The notes under the pieces were generated by a model. The model was not told where the DNA came from and did no database searches. It worked only from the letters and a program-made list of their open reading frames with translations. Shown here piece after piece: positions 35,803-45,219 of a stretch of DNA of 64,000 bases. A program made the translations under genes and the position numbers. This stretch comes from Geodermatophilus poikilotrophus (GTDB lineage: Bacteria; Actinomycetota; Actinomycetes; Mycobacteriales; Geodermatophilaceae), in the NCBI RefSeq assembly GCF_900111455.1, contig NZ_FOIE01000004.1, forward strand, positions 310,001-374,000. The letters are read 5' to 3'. The first letter of the stretch is position 1, and each line of letters opens with the position of its first letter.

Positions 35803-36744
35803 ATGGCGCCCCAGCCTCCGGGCATGGCGTTCGACGTGTCGGCGGTTGTGGGCCCGCAGGGCTGGGTGACCAGCGAGGAGCTCTCCGCCCGGGTGAGTCC
35901 GCGCACGGTGGGCTCCTGGGTCGCCGCCGGCAAGCTGGTCCGGTTGCGGCCCGGCGTCCTGGCCCTGCCGTCCGCGGCGCAGCAGTGGCGCACCCGCCTC
36001 GCCGCCGCACTGGAGGGACGCGCGGCGGTCGCCAGCCACGTCACCGCGTTGGCGCTCTGGGGCCTCGTGACGCACCCCGCCGGGCCCGTGCACGTCTCGG
36101 TCGACACCTCGATGAGTGCCCGTGGCTCGACCGGCGTGGTGGTGCACCGCGCGCCCGGTGTCCACGGCGAGCGGCGACGGGTCGACGGGCTGGCGGTCAC
36201 GTCCGCCGAGCGGTCCGTCGTCGACGCGTGGCCGCGGCCGGCGGGGCTCGACCGCACGCTGGTCCGGGCGGCTGCCATCACCGCGGTGTGGGAGCGGCTC
36301 TGCGCACCGTGGGACCTCCTGTTCGAGCTGCAGCGTCGACCGCGACTCGCCGGCCGGGCGGAGCTGACCCGGCTGGGGAGGCTGCTGGCCGACGGCTGTC
36401 GCAGCGAGCTGGAGATCTGGGGCTGCCTGCAGGTCCTGCGCGCCCCGGGGATGCCGCCGTTCGTCCAGCAGCGCCGGGTGGCGGTCGCCGGCCGGACCTT
36501 CGTCCTGGATGCCGCGTACGACGACGTCCTGCTGGCCGTGGGGATGGACGGCGCTGCCTGGCACGGGTCGCGCACTCAACGGGAGGCGGACATCGCCCGG
36601 GACGCCCTGCTCGCGACGGTCGGGTGGCAGACACTCCGATTCGGCTACGCCCGCATGACGCGGTCTCCGGATGCCTGCCGTCGCGAGATCCTCGCTGTGC
36701 GGGAGGCCCGGATGCGGCTCTTCGCGGGCAGCCGTGTGCGCTGA
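35803..36744 (+). CDS. AbiEi-antitoxin-like / DUF559 (Vsr-fold) protein
   Basis: The 313-residue protein has an N-terminal winged-helix-like part ([19 protein letters not shown], then [12 protein letters not shown]) typical of AbiEi-type antitoxin domains. Its C-terminal part resembles DUF559/Vsr endonuclease-fold proteins ([16 protein letters not shown], then [14 protein letters not shown]). Many actinobacteria carry large families of such genes; their function is unclear and no toxin partner is adjacent. ATG 35803 is chosen; ATG 35824 is also possible. Related hairpins flank the gene and the right one covers its stop codon. Confidence 0.7.
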   Translation: MAPQPPGMAFDVSAVVGPQGWVTSEELSARVSPRTVGSWVAAGKLVRLRPGVLALPSAAQQWRTRLAAALEGRAAVASHVTALALWGLVTHPAGPVHVSVDTSMSARGSTGVVVHRAPGVHGERRRVDGLAVTSAERSVVDAWPRPAGLDRTLVRAAAITAVWERLCAPWDLLFELQRRPRLAGRAELTRLGRLLADGCRSELEIWGCLQVLRAPGMPPFVQQRRVAVAGRTFVLDAAYDDVLLAVGMDGAAWHGSRTQREADIARDALLATVGWQTLRFGYARMTRSPDACRREILAVREARMRLFAGSRVR

Positions 36745-36782
36745 TCGGCAGGTCTCAGGCCCAGACCTGCCGATCAGCGCAC
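36736..36782. repeat. Perfect hairpin repeat between the DUF559-like gene and valS
   Basis: Arms of 20 bp (GTGCGCTGATCGGCAGGTCT and its exact complement) enclose a 7-base loop. The left arm contains the TGA of the DUF559-like gene, and the hairpin sits between convergent genes, so it may act as a two-way terminator. It shares its core with the hairpin at 35704-35750. Confidence 0.8.
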
Positions 36783-36802
36783 GCCGACGCCGGGGGGAGG
36801 GG

Positions 36803-39388
36803 TCAGGCCTCCGCGGGTGGCGCGAGGACGACGTCCACGGCGAGCGGACCCTCGCCGGGGACCACGGTCAGCGCGGCGATCCGGCCGGCCTCGGCCAGGT
36901 CGCTGCGTGCGGCCTCCACCAGCGCCACCTGCTCGGCCGGCGCAGTCACCGTCGCGGACTCGACGTCGGCCCGCATCGACACCTTGGCGTCGGACTTGGC
37001 CTTGCGGACCCCGGCCAGCGCGGCCGCCACCACCGAGACCACCGCGGGGTCCCCGCCGTCGGGCAGCTCGGAGGCGGCCGGCCACGGCGCGCGGTGCACC
37101 GAGCCGGACTGCCACCAGGACCAGACCTCCTCGGTGACGAACGGCAGCACCGGCGCGAACAGCCGCAGCTGCACCGACAGCGCCAGCGCCAGCGCGGCCC
37201 GGGCGGACTCGGCGGCCGGCCCCGACCCGTAGGCGCGGGACTTCACCAGCTCCACGTAGTCGTCGCAGAACGACCAGAAGAACGCCTCGGACACCTCGAG
37301 CGCCCGGGTGTAGTTGTGGGCCTCCATCGCCGCGGTCGCCTCGTCGACGACACCCGCCAGCCCGGCCAGCAGGCCCCGGTCGACCGGCTCGGTCACCTGG
37401 TCCGGGGACGCCGCCGCCGAGGCGCCCAGGCCGAGCACGAACTTGCCGACGTTGAGGATCTTGATGGCGAGTCGGCGGCCCACCTTCATCTGCGCCTCGT
37501 CGAAGGGGGAGTCCGCCCCCGGCCGGGCGCCGGCGGCCCGCCAGCGCACCGCGTCGGTGCCGTAGCGCTCCAGCACGTCGATCGGCGTGACGACGTTGCC
37601 CTTCGACTTCGACATCTTCTTGCGGTCGGGGTCGACGACGAAGCCGGAGATCGTCGCGTGCGTCCACGGCACGGTGCCGTGCTCGAAGTGCGAGCGGACG
37701 ACGGTGGAGAACAGCCAGGTCCGGATGATGTCGTGGGCCTGCGGGCGCTGGTCCATCGGGAAGACGTGCGCGAACAGCTCCGGGTCGGTGTCCCAGCCCG
37801 ACGCCACCTGCGGCGACAGCGACGACGTCGCCCAGGTGTCCATGACGTCGGGGTCGGCGATGAAGCCGCCGGGCACGCCGCGCTGGTCCTCGGAGAAGCC
37901 CGGCGGGACGTCGGACGACGGGTCGACCGGCAGCGCCTCCTCGGGCGCGAGGATCGGCGAGGAGTAGTCCGGGTCACCGGAGGAGTCGAGCCGGTACCAG
38001 ACCGGGAACGGGACACCGAAGAACCGCTGCCGGCTGATCAGCCAGTCGCCGTTGAGGCCCTCGACCCAGTTCTCGTAGCGGTACCGCATGTGCTCGGGCA
38101 CCCACTGGATCTCCCGGCCCCGCGCGACCAGCGCCTCGCGCAGGGCGGCGTCCCGGCCACCGTTGCGGATGTACCACTGCCGCGTGGTGACGATCTCCAG
38201 CGGGCGCTCGCCCTTCTCGTAGAACTTCACCGGGTGGGTGATCGTCCGCGGCTCGCCGTCCAGGTCGCCGGACTCCTGCAGCAGCTCCACCATCCGCTGC
38301 TGCGCGCTGAACACCGTCTTGCCGGCCAGCTCGGCGTACGTCCCGGCGGGCACCCCGGGCGGCGCCTCGGGCAGCAGCCGGCCGTCCCAGCCGACGATCG
38401 CGCGGGTCGGCAGCTGCAGCTCGCGCCACCAGGTGACGTCGTTGAGGTCGCCGAAGGTGCAGATCATCGCGATGCCCGAGCCCTTGTCCGGCTCCGCCAG
38501 GCGGTGCGCCACCACGGGCACCTCGACGTCGAAGACCGGCGTCCGCACGGTCTGGCCGAACAGCGGCCGGTAGCGCTCGTCGTCGGGGTGGGCGACCAGC
38601 GCGACGCAGGCGGGCAGCAGCTCGGGCCGGGTGGTCTCGATGAACACCGGGCCGGCGGGACCGGAGAAGGAGATCCGGTGGTAGGCGCCGGGGCGCTCGC
38701 GGTCCTCGAGCTCGGCCTGGGCGACCGCCGTCCGGAAGGTGACGTCCCAGAGGGTCGGCGCCTCCTGCGCGTAGGCCTCGCCGCGTGCGAGGTTGTGCAG
38801 GAACGCGCGCTGCGCGGTGGCGCGGGAGGCCTCCGAGATCGTCCGGTAGACGTTGTTCCAGTCCACCGACAGCCCGACCCGGCGCCACAGCTGCTCGAAG
38901 GCCCGCTCGTCCTCCTCGGTCAGCCGCATGCACAGCTCGACGAAGTTGCGCCGCGAGACCGGCTGCTGGTCCTTGCCCGGCTTGGCCGGGGGCGCGAAGC
39001 CCTCGTCGTAGGGGAGCGAGGGGTCGCAGCGCACGCCGTAGTAGTTCTGCACGCGGCGCTCGGTGGGCAGGCCGTTGTCGTCCCAGCCCATCGGGTAGTA
39101 GACGTGCTTGCCGCGCATCCGCTGGTAGCGGGCGACGATGTCGGTGTGCGTGTAGCTGAACACGTGCCCGACGTGCAGCGAGCCGCTGGCCGTCGGCGGC
39201 GGGGTGTCGATCGACCAGGTCTGCTCCCGGGGCGCCGCGAGAGCGGCCGCGCGGTCGAAGGCGTAGGTGTCGTCCTCGGCCCAGCGGCCGGTCCACTTGT
39301 CCTCGAGCCCGTCGAGCGACGGCTTGTCCGGTACGCCGACCGACGCTCCCGGCGCGGCGGTGTCCGGGGTGCGGGTGTCGGTGACCAT
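36803..39388 (-). CDS. valS: Valyl-tRNA synthetase
   Basis: The 861-residue class I synthetase charges tRNA-Val. The HIGH-type motif is [15 protein letters not shown], near residue 60. The KMSKS loop reads [13 protein letters not shown] at about 590. The editing domain lies between them and an anticodon-binding domain follows. The start is ATG 39388; the frame stays open far upstream but that part lies antisense to folC and has no family character. Only 42 bp separate it from the divergent folC, so there is no room for a T-box leader. Confidence 0.95.
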   Translation of the reverse strand: MVTDTRTPDTAAPGASVGVPDKPSLDGLEDKWTGRWAEDDTYAFDRAAALAAPREQTWSIDTPPPTASGSLHVGHVFSYTHTDIVARYQRMRGKHVYYPMGWDDNGLPTERRVQNYYGVRCDPSLPYDEGFAPPAKPGKDQQPVSRRNFVELCMRLTEEDERAFEQLWRRVGLSVDWNNVYRTISEASRATAQRAFLHNLARGEAYAQEAPTLWDVTFRTAVAQAELEDRERPGAYHRISFSGPAGPVFIETTRPELLPACVALVAHPDDERYRPLFGQTVRTPVFDVEVPVVAHRLAEPDKGSGIAMICTFGDLNDVTWWRELQLPTRAIVGWDGRLLPEAPPGVPAGTYAELAGKTVFSAQQRMVELLQESGDLDGEPRTITHPVKFYEKGERPLEIVTTRQWYIRNGGRDAALREALVARGREIQWVPEHMRYRYENWVEGLNGDWLISRQRFFGVPFPVWYRLDSSGDPDYSSPILAPEEALPVDPSSDVPPGFSEDQRGVPGGFIADPDVMDTWATSSLSPQVASGWDTDPELFAHVFPMDQRPQAHDIIRTWLFSTVVRSHFEHGTVPWTHATISGFVVDPDRKKMSKSKGNVVTPIDVLERYGTDAVRWRAAGARPGADSPFDEAQMKVGRRLAIKILNVGKFVLGLGASAAASPDQVTEPVDRGLLAGLAGVVDEATAAMEAHNYTRALEVSEAFFWSFCDDYVELVKSRAYGSGPAAESARAALALALSVQLRLFAPVLPFVTEEVWSWWQSGSVHRAPWPAASELPDGGDPAVVSVVAAALAGVRKAKSDAKVSMRADVESATVTAPAEQVALVEAARSDLAEAGRIAALTVVPGEGPLAVDVVLAPPAEA

Positions 39389-39430
39389 GTCCCTGAGTCT
39401 AGGAACCGCGCGGCTGGCATCCTGGAGAGG

Positions 39431-40786
39431 ATGAGCAGCACCCGGCACGCCGATCTCGCCCGCGTCGAGGAGGCGCTGCTGGCCCGCTGGCCGGAGACCC
39501 GGCTGCAGCCCTCGCTGGCCCGCATCTCCGCCCTGGTCGACCTGCTCGGTTCCCCGCACCGCGCCTACCCCGTCGTCCACGTGGCCGGCACCAACGGCAA
39601 GACGACGACGGCGCGGATGGTCGACGAGCTGCTGCGGGGCTTCGGCCTGCGGGTGGGCCGCTTCACCAGCCCGCACCTGCAGTCGGTGCGCGAGCGCATC
39701 GTGCTGGACGGCGAGCCGGTGAGCGCCGAGCGGTTCGTCGAGACCTACGACGACATCGCGCCCTACGTGCAGATGGTCGACGCCGCCGGCGAGCACCCGA
39801 TGAGCTTCTTCGAGGTGATGGTCGGCATGGCCTATGCGACCTTCGCCGAGGCGCCGGTCGACGTCGCGGTCGTCGAGGTCGGCATGGGCGGCACCTGGGA
39901 CGCCACCAACGTCGTCGACGCTCGCGTCGCCGTCGTCACCCCCGTCGCGCTGGACCACGCCGAGTACCTGGGGCCCGACGTCGGCACGATCGCCGGGGAG
40001 AAGGCCGGGGTCATCAAGCCCGACGCGGTGGCCGTGCTGGCCCGCCAGCAGCCCGCGGCGCTGGACGCGCTGGTCCGCCGCGCGGTCGAGGTGGAGGCCG
40101 TGGTCGCCCGCGAGGGCACCGAGTTCGGAGTCCTGGACCGGCGGGTCGCCGTCGGCGGGCAGCAGCTGCGCCTGCAGGGCCTCGGTGGGGAGTACGAGGA
40201 CGTCTTCCTCCCGCTCTTCGGCGCGCACCAGGCGCAGAACGCCGCGACGGCGCTGGCCGCCGTCGAGGCCTTCCTCGGCGCCGGGGCGGCCACCGGGACG
40301 ATCGACCAGGAGACCGTGCGCGCCGCGTTCGCCGCCGTCCGCTCGCCCGGCCGGCTCGAGCGGGTGCGCACCAGCCCGACGGTGCTGGTCGACGCCGCGC
40401 ACAACCCCGCGGGCATGGCCGCGACCGTCGACGCGATCCGGGAGTCCTTCGACTTCACCCGGCTGGTCGGCGTGGTGGGCGTGGTCCACGGCAAGGACGT
40501 CGCCGGGATGCTCACCGCGCTCGAGGAGGTCTGCGCCGAGCTGGTGGTCACCCAGAACGGCTCGCCGCGCGCGATGCCGGCCGACGAGCTCGGCGCGCTG
40601 GCCGTCGACGTCTTCGGTGCCGACCGGGTCAGCGTCTCCCCGCGGCTGCCCGAGGCGCTCACGGAGGCGATCGAGCTGGCCGAGGCCGGGCCGGACGACG
40701 CGCTGGGCGGCTCCGGCGTGCTGGTCACCGGCAGCGTGGTCACCGCGGGGGAGGCCCGCACGCTGATGGGCGGGACCACGCCGTGA
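39431..40786 (+). CDS. folC: Bifunctional folylpolyglutamate/dihydrofolate synthase
   Basis: The 451-residue Mur-ligase-family enzyme adds glutamates to folates. Visible are the P-loop [27 protein letters not shown], the family motif [13 protein letters not shown], and DAAHNPAGM in the C-terminal domain. ATG 39431 follows GGAGAGG. It overlaps the next gene by four bases (GTGA), the usual folC-DUF4233 pair of actinobacteria. Confidence 0.95.
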   Translation: MSSTRHADLARVEEALLARWPETRLQPSLARISALVDLLGSPHRAYPVVHVAGTNGKTTTARMVDELLRGFGLRVGRFTSPHLQSVRERIVLDGEPVSAERFVETYDDIAPYVQMVDAAGEHPMSFFEVMVGMAYATFAEAPVDVAVVEVGMGGTWDATNVVDARVAVVTPVALDHAEYLGPDVGTIAGEKAGVIKPDAVAVLARQQPAALDALVRRAVEVEAVVAREGTEFGVLDRRVAVGGQQLRLQGLGGEYEDVFLPLFGAHQAQNAATALAAVEAFLGAGAATGTIDQETVRAAFAAVRSPGRLERVRTSPTVLVDAAHNPAGMAATVDAIRESFDFTRLVGVVGVVHGKDVAGMLTALEEVCAELVVTQNGSPRAMPADELGALAVDVFGADRVSVSPRLPEALTEAIELAEAGPDDALGGSGVLVTGSVVTAGEARTLMGGTTP

Positions 40787-41181
40787 CGGCGCCGGACCCG
40801 GTGCGGGCGGCCCGGGCGCTGCGCGGGGCCGCGGCCGGCGTGCTGGTGCTCGAGGGCATCGCCGTCCTGTTCGTGCCGCGCGGCATCGCGCAGACCGAGG
40901 AGGGCCTTGGCGGTGTCCGGCTGGCGCTGCTGCTGGCGCTGGCCGTCGTCCTCGTGCTGGCCAGCGGGGTGCAGCGCCGTCCCCAGGGCCTGGTGCTGGC
41001 CACCGCGCTGCAGGTGCCGCTGCTGCTGACCGGTCTGATCAACAGCGTGATGTGGTTCGTCGGCGGGGTGTTCGTGCTGATCTGGCTGTACCTGCTGCAG
41101 GTCCGCAAGGAGCTGCTGGGCTCGCCGTTCGGGGAGCCGGGCCCCCGTTCGGACGACGACGCCGGCGCGGGCGCCGCGTAG
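40783..41181 (+). CDS. DUF4233 small membrane protein
   Basis: The 132-residue protein has about four hydrophobic helices ([34 protein letters not shown], and others) and a polar Asp/Ala tail. Proteins of this family regularly follow folC in actinobacteria; their role is not known. It starts inside the end of folC, and ndk begins 11 bp after its stop. Confidence 0.85.
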   Translation: MTAPDPVRAARALRGAAAGVLVLEGIAVLFVPRGIAQTEEGLGGVRLALLLALAVVLVLASGVQRRPQGLVLATALQVPLLLTGLINSVMWFVGGVFVLIWLYLLQVRKELLGSPFGEPGPRSDDDAGAGAA

Positions 41182-41192
41182 GCTCCGCGCTC

Positions 41193-41612
41193 GTGTCCGA
41201 AGCCACCGCAGAACGCACCCTGGTCCTCGTCAAGCCCGACGGCGTCGCCCGTGGCCTGGTCGGCGAGGTGATCTCCCGCCTGGAGGCCAAGGGTCTGCGC
41301 CTGGTCGCCGCCGAGCTGCGCACCCTGACCCGCGAGGTCGCCGAGGAGCACTACGGCGAGCACCGCGAGAAGCCGTTCTTCGGTCCGCTGGTCGAGTTCA
41401 TCACCGGCGGCCCGCTGCTCGTGCTCGTCGTCGAGGGCCCGCGGGCGGTCGAGGCGTTCCGCGCCCTGGCCGGCGCCACCGACCCGGTCAAGGCCGCCCC
41501 CGGCACCATCCGCGGCGACTTCGGCCTCGAGGTGCAGAACAACATCGTCCACGGCTCGGACTCCGACGAGTCCGCCGCCCGGGAGATCGCGCTGTTCTTC
41601 CCGAAGCTGTAG
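41193..41612 (+). CDS. ndk: Nucleoside diphosphate kinase
   Basis: The 139-residue enzyme equalises NTP/NDP pools by a phosphohistidine mechanism. It shows [18 protein letters not shown] at the N-terminus and the active-site NIVHGSDS, whose His is phosphorylated. Length and motifs are standard. GTG 41193 gives [10 protein letters not shown] hairpin repeat follows the stop directly. Confidence 0.96.
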   Translation: MSEATAERTLVLVKPDGVARGLVGEVISRLEAKGLRLVAAELRTLTREVAEEHYGEHREKPFFGPLVEFITGGPLLVLVVEGPRAVEAFRALAGATDPVKAAPGTIRGDFGLEVQNNIVHGSDSDESAAREIALFFPKL

Positions 41613-41673
41613 GAGGACCCCGTCGCCGCCGCCACTCGCACGCTCGTGGCGGGATCCTGCAACGGGGCCGCCC
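41613..41673 (+). repeat. Intergenic hairpin repeat, copy 3 (after ndk)
   Basis: GGAGGACCCCG, then CCGCCACTCGCA-CGCTCGTGGCGG (7-bp stem, loop TCGCACGCTC), then CAACGGGGCCG. It is one of the clearest copies of the family and sits just after the ndk stop. Confidence 0.75.
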
Positions 41674-41725
41674 TGCGCCCGCGGTGCGGCCGATGAGTCG
41701 GCCGCGCCCGCCCGGTCTGCACGGC

Positions 41726-42169
41726 ATGACCGACGATGGTGACCGCATGGCCCTGCTCGAGCCGTTCGTGGGGGAGTGGCGGCTCGAGACGTCGCTGGCC
41801 CCACCGGACGGGGTGCGGGCCCGGGCGGTGTTCGAGTGGGCGCTCGGCGGCCGCTTCCTCGTGGAGCGCTCGGAGGTCGACGTCCCGGAGGCGCCGGACG
41901 GCCTGTGCGTCGTCGCGGCCGCGGCCGAGGGGTACCTCCAGCACTACTTCGACTCCCGCGGGGTCGTGCGGCTGTACGCGATGACCTTCGACGGGCGGCT
42001 CTGGACCCTGCGCCGGGAGGAGGCCGACTTCAGCCCGCTGGAGTTCGCGCAGCGGTACACCGGCGAGTTCGCCGACGACGGTGGGACGATCCGCGGCCGC
42101 TGGGAGATCAAACCTCCCGGCCAGGACTGGCAGACCGACTTCGACCTGTCCTACGTACGGGTCGCCTGA
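41726..42169 (+). CDS. Small lipocalin-like/DUF1579-type protein
   Basis: The product of about 147 residues looks like a single beta-barrel protein: EPFVGEWRLETSL, then GGRFLVERSEV, LQHYFDSRGVVRLYAMTF and IRGRWEIKPPGQDW. This pattern is seen in DUF1579-like proteins of unknown ligand. The true start may be ATG 41726 or 41747; the longer ATG 41684 adds Pro/Arg-rich residues. It stands alone between two copies of the hairpin repeat. Confidence 0.65.
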   Translation: MTDDGDRMALLEPFVGEWRLETSLAPPDGVRARAVFEWALGGRFLVERSEVDVPEAPDGLCVVAAAAEGYLQHYFDSRGVVRLYAMTFDGRLWTLRREEADFSPLEFAQRYTGEFADDGGTIRGRWEIKPPGQDWQTDFDLSYVRVA

Positions 42170-42226
42170 GGAATGACTCCTCGCCCCCACGCACGCTCGC
42201 GGCGGGACCCGGTGAAGGGGCGCCCG
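42170..42226 (+). repeat. Intergenic hairpin repeat, copy 4 (degenerate)
   Basis: A weaker copy of the family: GACTCC, then CGCCCCCACGCACGCTCGC, then GGCGGGACCC and GGGGCGCCC. The loop core CGCACGCTCG is kept while the outer arms have drifted. Confidence 0.5.
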
Positions 42227-42269
42227 TGCCGATCTCGCGGCTGCGGGCGCCGTCTACCCTGGACGGGTC

Positions 42270-44198
42270 ATGAACGGTGAATCGCTGTACCCCCGTCTCG
42301 AACCGCTCCTCGCGCAGGTGCAGAAGCCGATCCAGTACGTCGGCGGCGAGCTGAACGCGCAGGTCAAGCCGTGGGACGACGTCGCCGTCCACTGGGCGCT
42401 GATGTACCCCGACGCCTACGAGGTCGGGCTGCCCAACCAGGGCCTGATGATCCTGTACGAGGTGCTCAACGAGCGGCCCGACGCCCTCGCCGAGCGCACC
42501 TACGCCGTCTGGCCGGACCTCGCCGCCCTGATGCGCGAGCACGGCGTCGGCCAGTTCACCGTCGACTCGCACCGCGCGGTCGCCGACTTCGACCTGCTCG
42601 GCGTCAGTTTCGCCACCGAGCTCGGGTACACCAACCTGCTCGAGGCCCTCGACCTCGCCGGCGTGCCGCTGCACGCGGCCGACCGCGACGAGACGCACCC
42701 GGTCGTGGTGGCCGGCGGGCACGCCGCGTTCAACCCCGAGCCGATCGCCGACTTCGTCGACTGCGCCGTCCTCGGCGACGGCGAGCAGGCCGTCGGCGAC
42801 GTCACCGACGTGGTGGCGGCGTGGAAGCAGCAGGGCCGCCCCGGCGGCCGGGTCGAGCTGCTGGCCCGCCTGGCCCGCGTCGACGGCGTCTACGTGCCGC
42901 GGTTCTACTCGGTCTCCTACGGCTCCGACGGCGCCATCGCGGCCGTCACGCGCACCCGGGACGACGTCCCCGCGCGGGTCGGCAAGCGCACGGTCATGGA
43001 CCTCGACGAGTGGCCCTACCCCAAGACGCCGCTGGTCCCGCTGGCCGAGAGCGTGCACGAGCGGATGAGCGTGGAGATCTTCCGCGGCTGCACCCGCGGC
43101 TGCCGGTTCTGCCAGGCCGGGATGATCACCCGGCCGGTGCGGGAGCGGACCATCACCGGCATCGGCTCGATGGTCGACCAGGGGCTGCGGGCGACCGGCT
43201 ACGAGGAGGTCGGGCTGCTGTCGCTGTCCAGCGCCGACCACTCCGAGATCGGCCAGGTCGCCAAGCAGCTCGCCGACCGCTACGAGGGCACCAACACCGG
43301 GCTCTCCCTGCCGAGCACCCGGGTGGACGCCTTCAACGTCACCCTGGCCAACGAGCTGTCCCGCAACGGGCGCCGATCCGGCCTGACCTTCGCGCCGGAG
43401 GGGGGCAGCGAGCGGATCCGCCGGGTGATCAACAAGACGGTGTCCAAGGAGGACCTCGTCCGCACGGTCACCACGGCGTACGCCAACGGCTGGCAGCAGG
43501 TGAAGCTGTACTTCATGTGCGGTCTGCCGACCGAGACCGACGAGGACGTGCTGGAGATCGCCGAGCTCGCGGTCGAGGTCATCCGCGCCGGCCGGGAGGC
43601 CAGCGGCCGCAAGGACATCCGCTGCACCGTCTCCATCGGTGGCTTCGTGCCCAAGCCGCACACCCCCTTCCAGTGGGCCGGGCAGGCCAGTGCCGAGACG
43701 ATCGACTCCCGGCTGCGGCTCCTGCGGCAGGCCATCAACGCCGACCGCCGCATCGGCCGCTCGATCGGCCTGCGCTACCACGACGGCGAGCCCGGGGTGG
43801 TCGAGGGCCTGCTCTCCCGGGGCGACCGCCGGGTCGGCCGGGTGATCGAGCGGGTGTGGCGCGAGGGCGGCCGGTTCGACGGCTGGAGCGAGCACTTCTC
43901 CTACGAGCGCTGGACCGCCGCGGCCGCCGAGGAGCTGGCGCCCCTCGGCGTCGACCTCGACTGGTACACCACCCGCGAGCGCGGCCAGGACGAGGTCCTG
44001 CCCTGGGACCACCTGGACTCCGGGCTCGACAAGGAGTGGCTCTGGGACGACTGGCAGGACGCGCTCAGCGAGGAGGAGGTCGCCGACTGCCGGTGGACCC
44101 CCTGCTACGACTGCGGCGTCTGCCCGACCAACGGCACCGAGATCCAGATCGGGCCGACCGGGCGCACCCTGCTCCCGCTCACGGTCGTCGGCCGCTAG
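42270..44198 (+). CDS. B12-binding-type radical SAM protein (TIGR03960-like)
   Basis: The 642-residue protein has an N-terminal cobalamin-binding-like region (MYPDAYEVGLPNQGLMILYE). The radical-SAM core has the cluster motif RGCTRGCRFCQ (CxxxCxxC), GLTFAPEGGSERIRRVI, and a Cys-rich end (WTPCYDCGVCPTNG) that could bind another cluster. The substrate is not known; the family is widespread in actinobacteria and is found with the DUF2344 gene that follows. The next gene starts on the last base of its stop (TAGTG). ATG 42270 is clear. Confidence 0.88.
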   Translation: MNGESLYPRLEPLLAQVQKPIQYVGGELNAQVKPWDDVAVHWALMYPDAYEVGLPNQGLMILYEVLNERPDALAERTYAVWPDLAALMREHGVGQFTVDSHRAVADFDLLGVSFATELGYTNLLEALDLAGVPLHAADRDETHPVVVAGGHAAFNPEPIADFVDCAVLGDGEQAVGDVTDVVAAWKQQGRPGGRVELLARLARVDGVYVPRFYSVSYGSDGAIAAVTRTRDDVPARVGKRTVMDLDEWPYPKTPLVPLAESVHERMSVEIFRGCTRGCRFCQAGMITRPVRERTITGIGSMVDQGLRATGYEEVGLLSLSSADHSEIGQVAKQLADRYEGTNTGLSLPSTRVDAFNVTLANELSRNGRRSGLTFAPEGGSERIRRVINKTVSKEDLVRTVTTAYANGWQQVKLYFMCGLPTETDEDVLEIAELAVEVIRAGREASGRKDIRCTVSIGGFVPKPHTPFQWAGQASAETIDSRLRLLRQAINADRRIGRSIGLRYHDGEPGVVEGLLSRGDRRVGRVIERVWREGGRFDGWSEHFSYERWTAAAAEELAPLGVDLDWYTTRERGQDEVLPWDHLDSGLDKEWLWDDWQDALSEEEVADCRWTPCYDCGVCPTNGTEIQIGPTGRTLLPLTVVGR

Positions 44199-44965
44199 TG
44201 GCCCGCCAGCCCGAGGGACCGCCCCCGCCGCCCACCGTGCAGAAGCTGCGGCTGCGCTACGCCAAGCGCGGCCCGCTGCGCTTCGCCTCGCACCGGGACC
44301 TCGCCCGCGCCCTGGAGCGGGCGCTGCGCCGCGCGCGGGTGCCCATGGCCTTCTCCGCCGGCTTCACGCCGCACCCGAAGATCTCCTACGTCGGGGCGGC
44401 ACCCACCGGGGCGGCCAGCGAGGCCGAGTACCTGGAGATCGGCCTGGCGCAGCGGTGCGACCCCGAGCAGGTGCGGGCCGCGCTGGACGCCTCGCTGCCC
44501 CCGGGCATCGACGTCCTCGAGTGCGTGGAGGCCGCCGAGGGCAGCGGGTCGCTGGCCGACCGGATCGACGCCGCGACCTGGCGGGTGGAGCTGCCGGGTG
44601 TGCCGCTGGCCGAGCTGGCGCCGGCCGTCGAGGCGTTCCTGGCCGCCGACGTGGTCACGGTCGAGAAGCGCACCAAGAACGGCCTCCGGGACGTCGACGC
44701 GCGGGCGGCCGTGGCCGGTGCGTCGGCGGCCGAGGAGGCGGGTTGTGCCATACTGCACATGGTCGTCCGGCAGGTGACGCCCGCCGTTCGACCCGACGAC
44801 GTGTTGGCCGCCCTGGCTGCCGTCGCCGACCTGCGCCCGCCGTCGCCCCCACGGGCCGTGCGTGAGGCGCAGGGCCGGCTCGACGACACCGGGACCGTGG
44901 CCGACCCGCTCGGCCCGGACCGCGTCGCAGGCACCCGCTGCCAGGGGGAGCCCGCGGCGGTCTGA
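44198..44965 (+). CDS. TIGR03936/DUF2344 radical-SAM-linked protein
   Basis: The 255-residue partner of the preceding radical-SAM protein opens with LRLRYAKRGPLRFASHRD and has VPMAFSAGFTPHPKISYV, both typical of DUF2344. In some bacteria the two are fused into one chain. It carries TVEKRTKNGLRDVDAR in the C-terminal half. The GTG start overlaps the upstream stop by one base. A role in RNA modification has been suggested for the pair; that is not visible here. Confidence 0.88.
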   Translation: MARQPEGPPPPPTVQKLRLRYAKRGPLRFASHRDLARALERALRRARVPMAFSAGFTPHPKISYVGAAPTGAASEAEYLEIGLAQRCDPEQVRAALDASLPPGIDVLECVEAAEGSGSLADRIDAATWRVELPGVPLAELAPAVEAFLAADVVTVEKRTKNGLRDVDARAAVAGASAAEEAGCAILHMVVRQVTPAVRPDDVLAALAAVADLRPPSPPRAVREAQGRLDDTGTVADPLGPDRVAGTRCQGEPAAV

Positions 44966-45219
44966 CCGGTGGGCCCGGGGGCTCCACGCCGTCGCGCGGC
45001 ACGGCTGCCAGACGTGACGCACCGAGCACCACCTGAGACCTGCACCACCGGCGCCCGGCCGCGGCAACTCCTCGCCCGGACACCGGCCCACAGACTTCGC
45101 GAGCCGAGCCTGCCGCCGCACCCGGCGCGGGGGCCCGACCCGCCCAACCCCGTGCTCCTGCGCGGCCGCCAGTCCCTGCGATCGGCGCCCGGGAGCACCA
45201 CACAGGAGGCGAGCCACCC

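Noticed and set aside
36671-39430. Long plus-strand open frame running antisense to valS and into folC
   Set aside because: It is a G+C-rich shadow of valS; only the part from ATG 39431 shows family motifs (FolC), and the rest has the composition of antisense third-codon bias.
39389-39430. T-box or other leader regulating valS
   Set aside because: Only 42 bp lie between valS and divergent folC, far too short for a T-box.
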